Below, in pieces: positions 30,001 to 45,000 of a DNA stretch of 64,000 nt. Each line of letters begins with the position of its first letter. Position 1 is the first letter of the stretch. A program made the position numbers and the translations under genes. The DNA comes from Piscicola geometra (taxonomy: Eukaryota; Annelida; Clitellata; Hirudinida; Piscicolidae): positions 13,295,383 to 13,359,382 of the forward strand of contig OX030955.1 in assembly GCA_943735955.1 (NCBI GenBank), given 5' to 3'. The notes beneath the pieces are model-generated. The model searched no databases. It saw only the letters and a program-made list of their open reading frames with translations, and had not been told where the DNA came from.

Positions 30001-33000
30001 CTATTGTATCAATGATGACAACAGAATCAACAAGTGCGCCAACTGCTGTATCAACAACAGTGCCGACTACTGTATCAATGATGACAACAGAATCAACAAG
30101 TGTGCCAACTGCTGTATCGACAACAGTGCCGACTACTGTATCAATGATGACAACAGAATCAACAAGTGTGCCAACTGCTGTATCGACAACAGTGCCGACT
30201 ACTGTATCAATGATGACAACAGAATCAACAAGTGTGCCAACTGCTGTATCGACAACAGTGCCGATTACTGTATCAATGATGACAACAGAATCAACAAGTG
30301 TGCCAACTGCTGTATCGACAACAGCGCCGACTACTGTATCAATGATGACAACAGAATCAACAAAGGTGCCAACTGCTGTATCGACAACAGTGCCGACTAT
30401 TGTATCAATGATGACAACAGAATCAACAAGTGCGCCAACTGCTGTATCAACAACAGTGCCGACTACTGTATCAATGATGACAACAGAATCAACAAGTGTG
30501 CCAACTGCTGTATCGACAACAGTGCCGACTACTGTATCAATGATGACAACAGAATCAACAAGTGTGCCAACTGCTGTATCGACAACAGTGCCGACTACTG
30601 TATCAATGATGACAACAGAATCAACAAGTGTGCCAACTGCTGTATCGACAACAGTGCCGATTACTGTATCAATGATGACAACAGAATCAACAAGTGTGCC
30701 AACTGCTGTATCGACAACAGTGCCGACTACTGTATCAATGATGACAACAGAATCAACAAGTGTGCCAACTGCTGTATCGACAACAGTGCCGACTACTGTA
30801 TTAATGATGACAACAGAATCAACAAGTGTGCCAACTGCTGTATCGACAACAGTGCCGACTACTGTATCAATGATGAAAACAGAATCAACAAGTGTGCCAA
30901 CTGCTGTATCGACAACAGTGCCGACTACTGTATCAATGATGACAACAGAATCAACAAGTGTGCCAACTGCTGTATCGACAACAGCGCCGACTACTGTATC
31001 AATGATGACAACAGAATCAACAAGTGTGCCAACTGCTGTATCGACAACAGTGCCGACTACTGTATCAATGATGACAACAGAATCAACAAGTGTGCCAACT
31101 GCTGTATCGACAACAGTGCCGACTACTGTATCAATGATGACAACAGAATCAACAAGTGTGCCAACTGCTGTATCGACAACAGTGCCGACTACTGTATCAA
31201 TGATGACAACAGAATCAACAAGTGTGCCAACTGCTGTATCGACAACAGTGCCGACTAATGTATCAATGATGACAACAGAATCAACAAGTGTGCCAACTGC
31301 TGTATCGACAACAGTGCCGACTACTGTATCAATGATGACAACAGAATCAACAAGTGTGCCAACTGCTGTATCGACAACAGCGCCGACTACTGTATCAATG
31401 ATGACAACAGAATCAACAAAGGTGCCAACTGCTGTATCGACAACAGTGCCGACTATTGTATCAATGATGACAACAGAATCAACAAGTGCGCCAACTGCTG
31501 TATCAACAACAGTGCCGACTACTGTATCAATGATGACAACAGAATCAACAAGTGTGCCAACTGCTGTATCGACAACAGTGCCGACTACTGTATCAATGAT
31601 GACAACAGAATCAACAAGTGTGCCAACTGCTGTATCGACAACAGTGCCGACTACTGTATCAATGATGACAACAGAATCAACAAGTGTGCCAACTGCTGTA
31701 TCGACAACAGTGCCGATTACTGTATCAATGATGACAACAGAATCAACAAGTGTGCCAACTGCTGTATCGACAACAGTGCCGACTACTGTATCAATGATGA
31801 CAACAGAATCAACAAGTGTGCCAACTGCTGTATCGACAACAGTGCCGACTACTGTATTAATGATGACAACAGAATCAACAAGTGTGCCAACTGCTGTATC
31901 GACAACAGTGCCGACTACTGTATCAATGATGAAAACAGAATCAACAAGTGTGCCAACTGCTGTATCGACAACAGTGCCGACTACTGTATCAATGATGACA
32001 ACAGAATCAACAAGTGTGCCAACTGCTGTATCGACAACAGCGCCGACTACTGTATCAATGATGACAACAGAATCAACAAGTGTGCCAACTGCTGTATCGA
32101 CAACAGTGCCGACTACTGTATCAATGATGACAACAGAATCAACAAGTGTGCCAACTGCTGTATCGACAACAGTGCCGACTACTGTATCAATGATGACAAC
32201 AGAATCAACAAGTGTGCCAACTGCTGTATCGACAACAGTGCCGACTACTGTATCAATGATGACAACAAAATCAACAAGTGTGCCAACTGCTGTATCGACA
32301 ACAGTGCCGACTACTGTATCAATGATGACAACAGAATCAACAAGTGTGCCAACTGCTGTATCGACAACAGTGCCGACTACTGTATTAATGATGACAACAG
32401 AATCAACAAGTGTGCCAACTGCTGTATCGACAACAGTGCCGACTACTGTATCAATGATGACAACAGAATCAACAAGTGTGCCAACTGCTGTATCGACAGC
32501 AGTGCCGACTACCTTATCAATGATGACAACAGAATCAACAAGTGTGCCAACAACTGTATCGACAACAGTGCCGACTACTGTATCAATGATGAAAACAGAA
32601 TCAACAAGTGTGCCAACTGCTGTATCGACAACAGTGCCGACTACTGTATCAATGATGACAACAGAATCAACAAGTGTGCCAACTGCTGTATCGACAACAG
32701 TGCCGACTACTGTATCAATGATGACAACAGAATCAACAAGTGTGCCAACTGCTGTATCGACAACAGTGCCGACTACTGTATCAATGATGACAACAGAATC
32801 AACAAGTGTGCCAACTGCTGTATCGACAACAGTGCCGACTATTGTATCAATGATGACAACAGAATCAACAAGTGTGCCAACTGCTGTATCGACAACAGTG
32901 CCGACTACTGTATCATTGATGACAACAGAATCAACAAGTGTGCCAACTGCTGTATCGACAACAGTGCCGACTACTGTATCAATGATGACAACAAAATCAA

Positions 33001-36000
33001 CAAGTGTGCCAACTGCTGTATCGACAACAGTGCCGACTACTGTATCAATGATGACAACAGAATCAACAAGTGTGCCAACTGCTGTATCGACAACAGTGCC
33101 GACTACTGTATTAATGATGACAACAGAATCAACAAGTGTGCCAACTGCTGTATCGACAACAGTGCCGACTACTGTATCAATGATGACAACAGAATCAACA
33201 AGTGTGCCAACTGCTGTATCGACAGCAGTGCCGACTACTGTATCAATGATGACAACAGAATCAACAAGTGTGCCAACAACTGTATCGACAACAGTGCCGA
33301 CTACTGTATCAATGATGAAAACAGAATCAACAAGTGTGCCAACTGCTGTATCGACAACAGTGCCGACTACTGTATCAATGATGACAACAGAATCAACAAG
33401 TGTGCCAACTGCTGTATCGACAACAGTGCCGACTACTGTATCAATGATGACAACAGAATCAACAAGTGTGCCAACTGCTGTATCGACAACAGTGCCGACT
33501 ACTGTATCAATGATGACAACAGAATCAACAAGTGTGCCAACTGCTGTATCGACAACAGTGCCGACTATTGTATCAATGATGACAACAGAATCAACAAGTG
33601 TGCCAACTGCTGTATCGACAACAGTGCCGACTACTGTATCATTGATGACAACAGAATCAACAAGTGTGCCAACTGCTGTATCGACAACAGTGCCGACTAC
33701 TGTATCAATGATGACAACAGAATCAAGAAGTGTGCCAACTGCTGTATCGACAACAGTGCCGACTACTGTATCAATGATGACAACAGAATCAACAAGTGTG
33801 CCAACTGCTGTATCGACAACAGTGCCGACTACTGTATTAATGATGACAACAGAATCAACAAGTGTGCCAACTGCTGTATCGACAACAGTGCCGACTACTG
33901 TATCAATGATGAAAACAGAATCAACAAGTGTGCCAACTGCTGTATCGACAACAGTGCCGACTACTGTATCAATGATGACAACAGAATCAACAAGTGTGCC
34001 AACTGCTGTATCGACAACAGTGCCGACTACTGTATTAATGATGACAACAGAATTAACAAGTGTGCCAACTGCTGTATCGACAACAGTGCCGACTACTGTA
34101 TCAATGATGACAACAGAATCAACAAGTGTGCCAACTGCTGTATCGACAGCAGTGCCGACTACTGTATCAATGATGACAACAGAATCAACAAGTGTGCCAA
34201 CAACTGTATCGACAACAGTGCCGACTACTGTATCAATGATGAAAACAGAATCAACAAGTGTGCCAACTGCTGTATCGACAACAGTGCCGACTACTGTATC
34301 AATGATGACAACAGAATCAACAAGTGTGCCAACTGCTGTATCGACAACTGTGCCGACTACTGTATCAATGATGACAACAGAATCAACAAGTGTGCCAACT
34401 GCTGTATCGACAACAGTGCCGACTACTGTATCAATGATGACAACAGAATCAACACGTGTGCCAACTGCTGTATCGACAACAGTGCCGACTACTGTATCAA
34501 TGATGACAACAGAATCAACAAGTGTGCCAACTGCTGTATCGACAACAGTGCCGACTACTGTATCAATGATGACAACAGAATCAACAAGTGTGCCAACTGC
34601 TGTATCGACAACAGTGCCGACTACTGTATTAATGATGACAACAGAATCAACAAGTGTGCCAACTGCTGTATCGACAACAGTGCCGACTACTGTATCAATG
34701 ATGACAACAGAATCAACAAGTGTGCCAACTGCTGTATCGACAGCAGTGCCGACTACTGTATCAATGATGACAACAGAATCAACAAGTGTGCCAACAACTG
34801 TATCGACAACAGTGCCGACTACTGTATCAATGATGAAAACAGAATCAACAAGTGTGCCAACTGCTGTATCGACAACAGTGCCGACTACTGTATCAATGAT
34901 GACAACAGAATCAACAAGTGTGCCAACTGCTGTATCGACAACAGTGCCGACTACTGTATCAATGATGACAACAGAATCAACAAGTGTGCCAACTGCTGTA
35001 TCGACAACAGTGCCGACTACTGTATCAATGATGACAACAGAATCAACAAGTGTGCCAACTGCTGTATCGACAACAGTGCCGACTATTGTATCAATGATGA
35101 CAACAGAATCAACAAGTGTGCCAACTGCTGTATCGACAACAGTGCCGACTACTGTATCATTGATGACAACAGAATCAACAAGTGTGCCAACTGCTGTATC
35201 GACAACAGTGCCGACTACTGTATCAATGATGACAACAGAATCAACAAGTGTGCCAACTGCTGTATCGACAACAGTGCCGACTACTGTATCAATGATGACA
35301 ACAGAATCAACAAGTGTGCCAACTGCTGTATCGACAACAGTGCCGACTACTGTATTAATGATGACAACAGAATCAACAAGTGTGCCAACTGCTGTATCGA
35401 CAACAGTGCCGACTACTGTATCAATGATGAAAACAGAATCAACAAGTGTGCCAACTGCTGTATCGACAACAGTGCCGACTACTGTATCAATGATGACAAC
35501 AGAATCAACAAGTGTGCCAACTGCTGTATCGACAACAGTGCCGACTACTGTATTAATGATGACAACAGAATTAACAAGTGTGCCAACTGCTGTATCGACA
35601 GCAGTGCCGACTACTGTATCAATGATGACAACAGAATCAACAAGTGTGCCAACAACTGTATCGACAACAGTGCCGACTACTGTATCAATGATGAAAACAG
35701 AATCAACAAGTGTGCCAACTGCTGTATCGACAACAGTGCCGACTACTGTATCAATGATGACAACAGAATCAACAAGTGTGCCAACTGCTGTATCGACAAC
35801 AGTGCCGACTACTGTATCAATGATGACAACAGAATCAACAAGTGTGCCAACTGCTGTATCGACAACAGTGCCGACTACTGTATCAATGATGACAACAGAA
35901 TCAACAAGTGTGCCAACTGCTGTATCGACAACAGTGCCGACTACTGTATCAATGATGACAACAGAATCAACAAGTGTGCCAACTGCTGTATCGACAACAG

Positions 36001-39000
36001 TGCCGACTACTGTATTAATGATGACAACAGAATCAACAAGTGTGCCAACTGCTGTATCGACAACAGTGCCGACTACTGTATCAATGATGAAAACAGAATC
36101 AACAAGTGTGCCAACTGCTGTATCGACAACAGTGCCGACTACTGTATCAATGATGACAACAGAATCAACAAGTGTGCCAACTGCTGTATCGACAACAGCG
36201 CCGACTACTGTATCAATGATGACAACAGAATCAACAAGTGTGCCAACTGCTGTATCGACAACAGTGCCGACTACTGTATCAATGATGACAACAGAATCAA
36301 CAAGTGTGCCAACTGCTGTATCGACAACAGTGCCGACTACTGTATCAATGATGACAACAGAATCAACAAGTGTGCCAACTGCTGTATCGACAACAGTGCC
36401 GACTACTGTATCAATGATGACAACAAAATCAACAAGTGTGCCAACTGCTGTATCGACAACAGTGCCGACTACTGTATCAATGATGACAACAGAATCAACG
36501 AGTGTGCCAACTGCTGTATCGACAACAGTGCCGACTACTGTATTAATGATGACAACAGAATCAACAAGTGTGCCAACTGCTGTATCGACAACAGTGCCGA
36601 CTACTGTATCAATGATGACAACAGAATCAACAAGTGTGCCAACTGCTGTATCGACAGCAGTGCCAACTACTGTATCAATGATGACAACAGAATCAACAAG
36701 TGTGCCAACAACTGTATCGACAACAGTGCCGACTACTGTATCAATGATGACAACAGAATCAACAAGTGTGCCAACTGCTGTATCGACAGCCGTGCCAACT
36801 ACTGTATCAATGATGACAACAGAATCAACAAGTGTGCCAACAACTGTATCGACAACAGTGCCGACTACTGTATCAATGATGAAAACAGAATCAACAAGTG
36901 TGCCAACTGCTGTATCGACAACAGTGCCGACTACTGTATCAATGATGACAACAGAATCAACAAGTGTGCCAACTGCTGTATCGACAACAGTGCCGACAAC
37001 TGTATCAATGATGACAACAGAATCAACAAGTGTGCCAACTGCTGTATCGACAACAGTGCCGACTACTGTATCAATGATGACAACAGAATCAACAAGTGTG
37101 CCAACTGCTGTATCGACAACAGTGCCGACTATTGTATCAATGATGACAACAGAATCAACAAGTGTGCCAACTGCTGTATCGACAACAGTGCCGACTACTG
37201 TATCATTGATGACAACAGAATCAACAAGTGTGCCAACTGCTGTATCGACAACAGTGCCGACTACTGTATCAATGATGACAACAGAATCAACAAGTGTGCC
37301 AACTGCTGTATCGACAACAGTGCCGACTACTGTATCAATGATGACAACAGAATCAACAAGTGTGCCAACTGCTGTATCGACAACAGTGCCGACTACTGTA
37401 TCAATGATGACAACAGAATTAACAAGAGTGCCAACTGCTGTATCGACAACAGTACGGACTACTGTATCAATGATGACAACAGAATCAACAAGTGTGCCAA
37501 CAACTGTATCGACAACAGTGCCGACTACTGTATCAATGATGAAAACAGAATCAACAAGTGTGCCAACTGCTGTATCGACAACAGTGCCGACTACTGTATC
37601 AATGATGACAACAGAATCAACAAGTGTGCCAACTGCTGTATCGACAACAGTGCCGACTATTGTATCAATGATGACAACAGAATCAACAAGTGTGCCAACT
37701 GCTGTATCGACAACAGTGCCGACTACTGTATCAATGATGACAAGAGAATCAACAAGTGTGCCAACTGCTGTATCGACAACAGTGCCGACTACTGTATCAA
37801 TGATGACAACAGAATCAACAAGTGTGCCAACTGCTGTATCGACAACAGTGCCGACTACTGTATCAATGATGACAACAGAATCAACAAGTGTGCCAACTGC
37901 TGTATCGACAACAGTGCCGACTACTGTATCAATGATGACAACAGAATCAACAAGTGTGCCAACTGCTGTATCGACAACAGTGCCGACTACTGTATCAATG
38001 ATGACAAAAGAATCAACAAGTGTGCCAACAGCTGTATCGACAACAGTGCCGACTACTGTATCAATGATGACAACAGAATCAACAAGTGTGCCAACTGCTG
38101 TATCGACAACAGTGCCGACTACTGTATCAATGATGACAACAGAATCAACAAGTGTACCAACTGCTGTATCGACAACAGTACCGACTACTGTATCAATGAT
38201 GACAACAAAATCAACAAGTGTGCTAACTGCTGTATCGACAACAGTGCCGACTACTGTATCAATGATGACAACAGAATCAACAAGTGTGCCAACTGCTGTA
38301 TCGACAACAGTGCCGACTATTGTATCAATGATGACAACAGAATTAACAAGTGTGCCAACTGCTGTATCGACAGCAGTGCCGACTACTGTATCAATGATGA
38401 CAACAGAATCAACAAGTGTGCCAACAACTGTATCGACAACAGTGCCGACTACTGTATCAATGATGAAAACAGAATCAACAAGTGTGCCAACTGCTGTATC
38501 GACAACAGTGCCGACTACTGTATCAATGATGACAACAGAATCAACAAGTGTGCCAACTGCTGTATCGACAACAGTGCCGACTACTGTATCAATGATGACA
38601 ACAGAATCAACAAGTGTGCCAACTGCTGTATCGACAACAGTGCCGACTACTGTATCAATGATGACAACAGAATCAACAAGTGTGCCAACTGCTGTATCGA
38701 CAACAGTGCCGACTACTGTATCAATGATGACAACAGAATCAACAAGTGTGCCAACTGCTGTATCGACAACAGTGCCGACTACTGTATTAATGATGACAAC
38801 AGAATCAACAAGTGTGCCAACTGCTGTATCGACAACAGTGCCGACTACTGTATCAATGATGAAAACAGAATCAACAAGTGTGCCAACTGCTGTATCGACA
38901 ACAGTGCCGACTACTGTATCAATGATGACAACAGAATCAACAAGTGTGCCAACTGCTGTATCGACAACAGCGCCGACTACTGTATCAATGATGACAACAG

Positions 39001-42000
39001 AATCAACAAGTGTGCCAACTGCTGTATCGACAACAGTGCCGACTACTGTATCAATGATGACAACAGAATCAACAAGTGTGCCAACTGCTGTATCGACAAC
39101 AGTGCCGACTACTGTATCAATGATGACAACAGAATCAACAAGTGTGCCAACTGCTGTATCGACAACAGTGCCGACTACTGTATCAATGATGACAACAAAA
39201 TCAACAAGTGTGCCAACTGCTGTATCGACAACAGTGCCGACTACTGTATCAATGATGACAACAGAATCAACGAGTGTGCCAACTGCTGTATCGACAACAG
39301 TGCCGACTACTGTATTAATGATGACAACAGAATCAACAAGTGTGCCAACTGCTGTATCGACAACAGTGCCGACTACTGTATCAATGATGACAACAGAATC
39401 AACAAGTGTGCCAACTGCTGTATCGACAGCAGTGCCAACTACTGTATCAATGATGACAACAGAATCAACAAGTGTGCCAACAACTGTATCGACAACAGTG
39501 CCGACTACTGTATCAATGATGACAACAGAATCAACAAGTGTGCCAACTGCTGTATCGACAGCCGTGCCAACTACTGTATCAATGATGACAACAGAATCAA
39601 CAAGTGTGCCAACAACTGTATCGACAACAGTGCCGACTACTGTATCAATGATGAAAACAGAATCAACAAGTGTGCCAACTGCTGTATCGACAACAGTGCC
39701 GACTACTGTATCAATGATGACAACAGAATCAACAAGTGTGCCAACTGCTGTATCGACAACAGTGCCGACAACTGTATCAATGATGACAACAGAATCAACA
39801 AGTGTGCCAACTGCTGTATCGACAACAGTGCCGACTACTGTATCAATGATGACAACAGAATCAACAAGTGTGCCAACTGCTGTATCGACAACAGTGCCGA
39901 CTATTGTATCAATGATGACAACAGAATCAACAAGTGTGCCAACTGCTGTATCGACAACAGTGCCGACTACTGTATCATTGATGACAACAGAATCAACAAG
40001 TGTGCCAACTGCTGTATCGACAACAGTGCCGACTACTGTATCAATGATGACAACAGAATCAACAAGTGTGCCAACTGCTGTATCGACAACAGTGCCGACT
40101 ACTGTATCAATGATGACAACAGAATCAACAAGTGTGCCAACTGCTGTATCGACAACAGTGCCGACTACTGTATCAATGATGACAACAGAATTAACAAGAG
40201 TGCCAACTGCTGTATCGACAACAGTACGGACTACTGTATCAATGATGACAACAGAATCAACAAGTGTGCCAACAACTGTATCGACAACAGTGCCGACTAC
40301 TGTATCAATGATGAAAACAGAATCAACAAGTGTGCCAACTGCTGTATCGACAACAGTGCCGACTACTGTATCAATGATGACAACAGAATCAACAAGTGTG
40401 CCAACTGCTGTATCGACAACAGTGCCGACTATTGTATCAATGATGACAACAGAATCAACAAGTGTGCCAACTGCTGTATCGACAACAGTGCCGACTACTG
40501 TATCAATGATGACAAGAGAATCAACAAGTGTGCCAACTGCTGTATCGACAACAGTGCCGACTACTGTATCAATGATGACAACAGAATCAACAAGTGTGCC
40601 AACTGCTGTATCGACAACAGTGCCGACTACTGTATCAATGATGACAACAGAATCAACAAGTGTGCCAACTGCTGTATCGACAACAGTGCCGACTACTGTA
40701 TCAATGATGACAACAGAATCAACAAGTGTGCCAACTGCTGTATCGACAACAGTGCCGACTACTGTATCAATGATGACAAAAGAATCAACAAGTGTGCCAA
40801 CAGCTGTATCGACAACAGTGCCGACTACTGTATCAATGATGACAACAGAATCAACAAGTGTGCCAACTGCTGTATCGACAACAGTGCCGACTACTGTATC
40901 AATGATGACAACAGAATCAACAAGTGTACCAACTGCTGTATCGACAACAGTACCGACTACTGTATCAATGATGACAACAAAATCAACAAGTGTGCTAACT
41001 GCTGTATCGACAACAGTGCCGACTACTGTATCAATGATGACAACAGAATCAACAAGTGTGCCAACTGCTGTATCGACAACAGTGCCGACTATTGTATCAA
41101 TGATGACAACAGAATCAACAAGTGTGCCAACTGCTGTATCGACAACAGTGCCGACTACTGTATCATTGATGACAACAGAATCAACAAGTGTGCCAACTGC
41201 TGTATCGACAACAGTGCCGACTACTGTATCAATGATGATAACAGAATCAACAAGTGTGCCAACTGCTGTATCGACAACAGTGCCGACTACTGTATCAATG
41301 ATTACAACAGAATCAACAAGTGTGCCAACTGCTGTATCGACAACAGTGCCGACTACTGTATCAATGATGACAACAGAATCAACAAGAGTGCCAACTGCTG
41401 TATCGACAACAGTACGGACTACTGTATCAATGATGACAACAGAATCAACAAGTGTGCCAACAACTGTATCGACAACAGTGCCGACTACTGTATCAATGAT
41501 GAAAACAGAATCAACAAGTGTGCCAACTGCTGTATCGACAACAGTGCCGACTACTGTATCAATGATGACAACAGAATCAACAAGTGTGCCAACTGCTGTA
41601 TCGACAACAGTGCCGACTATTGTATCAATGATGACAACAGAATCAACAAGTGTGCCAACTGCTGTATCGACAACAGCGCCGACTACTGTATCAATGATGA
41701 CAACAGAATTAAAAAGTGTGCCAACTGCTGTATCGACAACAGTGCCGACTACTGTATCAATGATGACAAAAGAATCAACAAGTGTGCCAACTGCTGTATC
41801 GACAACAGTGCCGACTACTGTATCAATGATGTCAACAGAATCAACAAGTGTGCCAACTGCTGTATCGACAACAGTGCCGACTACTGTATCAATGATGACA
41901 ACAGAATCAACAAGTGTGCCAACTGCTGTATCGACAACAGTGCCGACTACTGTATCAATGATGACAACAGAATCAACAAGTGTGCCAACTGCTGTATCGA

Positions 42001-45000
42001 CAACAGTGCCGACTACTGTATTAATGATGACAACAGAATCAACAAGTGTGCCAACTGCTGTATCGACAACAGTGCCGACTACTGTATCAATGATGAAAAC
42101 AGAATCAACAAGTGTGCCAACTGCTGTATCGACAACAGTGCCGACTACTGTATCAATGATGACAACAGAATCAACAAGTGTTCCAACTGCTGTATCGACA
42201 ACAGCGCCGACTACTGTATCAATGATGACAACAGAATCAACAAGTGTGCCAACTGCTGTATCGACAACAGTGCCGACTACTGTATCAATGATGACAACAG
42301 AATCAACAAGTGTGCCAACTGCTGTATCGACAACAGTGCCGACTGTTGTATCAATGATGACAACAGAATCAACAAGTGTGCCAACTGCTGTATCGACAAC
42401 AGTGCCGACTACTGTATCAATGATGACAACAGAATCAACAAGTGTGCCAACTGCTGTATCGACAACAGTGCCGACTACTGTATCAATGATGACAACAGAA
42501 TCAACAAGTGTGCCAACTGCTGTATCGACAACAGTGCCGACTACTATATCAATGATGACAACAGAATCAACAAGTGTGCCAACTGCTGTATCGACAACAG
42601 CGCCGACTACTGTATCAATGATGACAATAGAATCAACAAGTGTGCCAACTGCTGTATCGACAACAGTGCCGACTACTGTATCAATGATGACAACAGAATC
42701 AACAAGTGTGCCAACTGCTGTATCGACAACAGCGCCGACTACTGTATCAATGATGACAACAGAATCAACAAGTGTGCCAACTGCTGTATCGACAACAGTG
42801 CCGACTACTGTATCAATGAGGACAAAAGAATCAACAAGTGTGCCAACTGCTGTATCGACAACAGTGCCGATTACTGTATCAATGATGACAACAGAATCAA
42901 CAAGTGTGCCAACTGCTGTATCGACAACAGTGCCGACTACTGTATCAATGATGACAACAGAATCAACAAGTGTGCCAACTGCTGTATCGACAACAGTGCC
43001 GACTACTGTATCAATGATGACAACAGAATCAACAAGTGTTCCAACTGCTGTATCGATAACAGCGCCGACTACTGTATCAATGATGACAACAGAATCAACA
43101 AGTGTGCCAACTGCTGTATCGACAACAGTGCCGACTACTGTATCAATGATGACAACAGAATCAACAAGTGTGCCAACTGCTGTATCGACAACAGTGCCGA
43201 CTACTGTATCAATGATGACAACAGAATCAACAAGTGTGCCAACTGCTGTATCGACAACAGTGCCGACTACTGTATCAATAATGACAACAGAATCAACAAG
43301 TGTGCCAACTGCTGTATCGACAACAGTGCCGACTACTGTATCAATGATGACAACAGAATCAACAAGTGTTCCAACTGCTGTATCGACAACAGTGCCGACT
43401 ACTGTATCAATGATGACAACAAAATCAACAAGTGTGCCAACTGCTGTATCGACAACAGTGCCGACTACTGTATCAATGATGACAACAGAATCAACAAGTG
43501 TGCCAACTGCTGTATCGACAACAGTGCCGACTATTGTATCAATGATGACAACAGAATCAACAAGTGTGCCAACTGCTGTATCGAAAACAGTGCCGACTAC
43601 TGTATCAATGATGACAACAGAATCAACAAGTGTGCCAACTGCTGTATCGACAACAGCGCCGACTACTGTATCAATGATGACAACAGAATCAACAAGTGTG
43701 CCAACTGCTGTATCGACAACAGTGCCGACTACTGTATCAATGATGACAACAAAATCAACAAGTGTGCCAACTGCTGTATCGACAACAGTGCCGACTACTG
43801 TATCAATGATGACAACAGAATCAACAAGTGTGCCAACTGCTGTATCGACAACAGTGCCGACTATTGTATCAATGATGACAACAGAATCAACAAGTGTGCC
43901 AACTGCTGTATCGAAAACAGTGCCGACTACTGTATCAATGATGACAACAGAATCAACAAGTGTGCCAACTGCTGTATCGACAACAGCGCCGACTACTGTA
44001 TCAATGATGACAACAGAATCAACAAGTGTGCCAACTGCTGTATCGACAACAGTGCCGACTACTGTATCAATGATGACAAAAGAATCAACAAGTGTGCCAA
44101 CTGCTGTATCGACAACAGTGCCGACTACTGTATCAATGATGTCAACAGAATCAACAAGTGTGCCAACTGCTGTATCGACAACAGTGCCGACTACTGTATC
44201 AATGATGACAACAGAATCAACAAGTGTGCCAACTGCTGTATCGACAACAGTGCCGACTACTGTATCAATGATGACAACAGAATCAACAAGTGTGCCAACT
44301 GCTGTATCGACAACAGTGCCGACTACTGTATTAATGATGACAACAGAATCAACAAGTGTGCCAACTGCTGTATCGACAACAGTGCCGACTACTGTATCAA
44401 TGATGAAAACAGAATCAACAAGTGTGCCAACTGCTGTATCGACAACAGTGCCGACTACTGTATCAATGATGACAACAGAATCAACAAGTGTTCCAACTGC
44501 TGTATCGACAACAGCGCCGACTACTGTATCAATGATGACAACAGAATCAACAAGTGTGCCAACTGCTGTATCGACAACAGTGCCGACTACTGTATCAATG
44601 ATGACAACAGAATCAACAAGTGTGCCAACTGCTGTATCGACAACAGTGCCGACTGTTGTATCAATGATGACAACAGAATCAACAAGTGTGCCAACTGCTG
44701 TATCGACAACAGTGCCGACTACTGTATCAATGATGACAACAGAATCAACAAGTGTGCCAACTGCTGTATCGACAACAGTGCCGACTACTGTATCAATGAT
44801 GACAACAGAATCAACAAGTGTGCCAACTGCTGTATCGACAACAGTGCCGACTACTGTATCAATGATGACAACAGAATCAACAAGTGTGCCAACTGCTGTA
44901 TCGACAACAGCGCCGACTACTGTATCAATGATGACAATAGAATCAACAAGTGTGCCAACTGCTGTATCGACAACAGTGCCGACTACTGTATCAATGCTGA

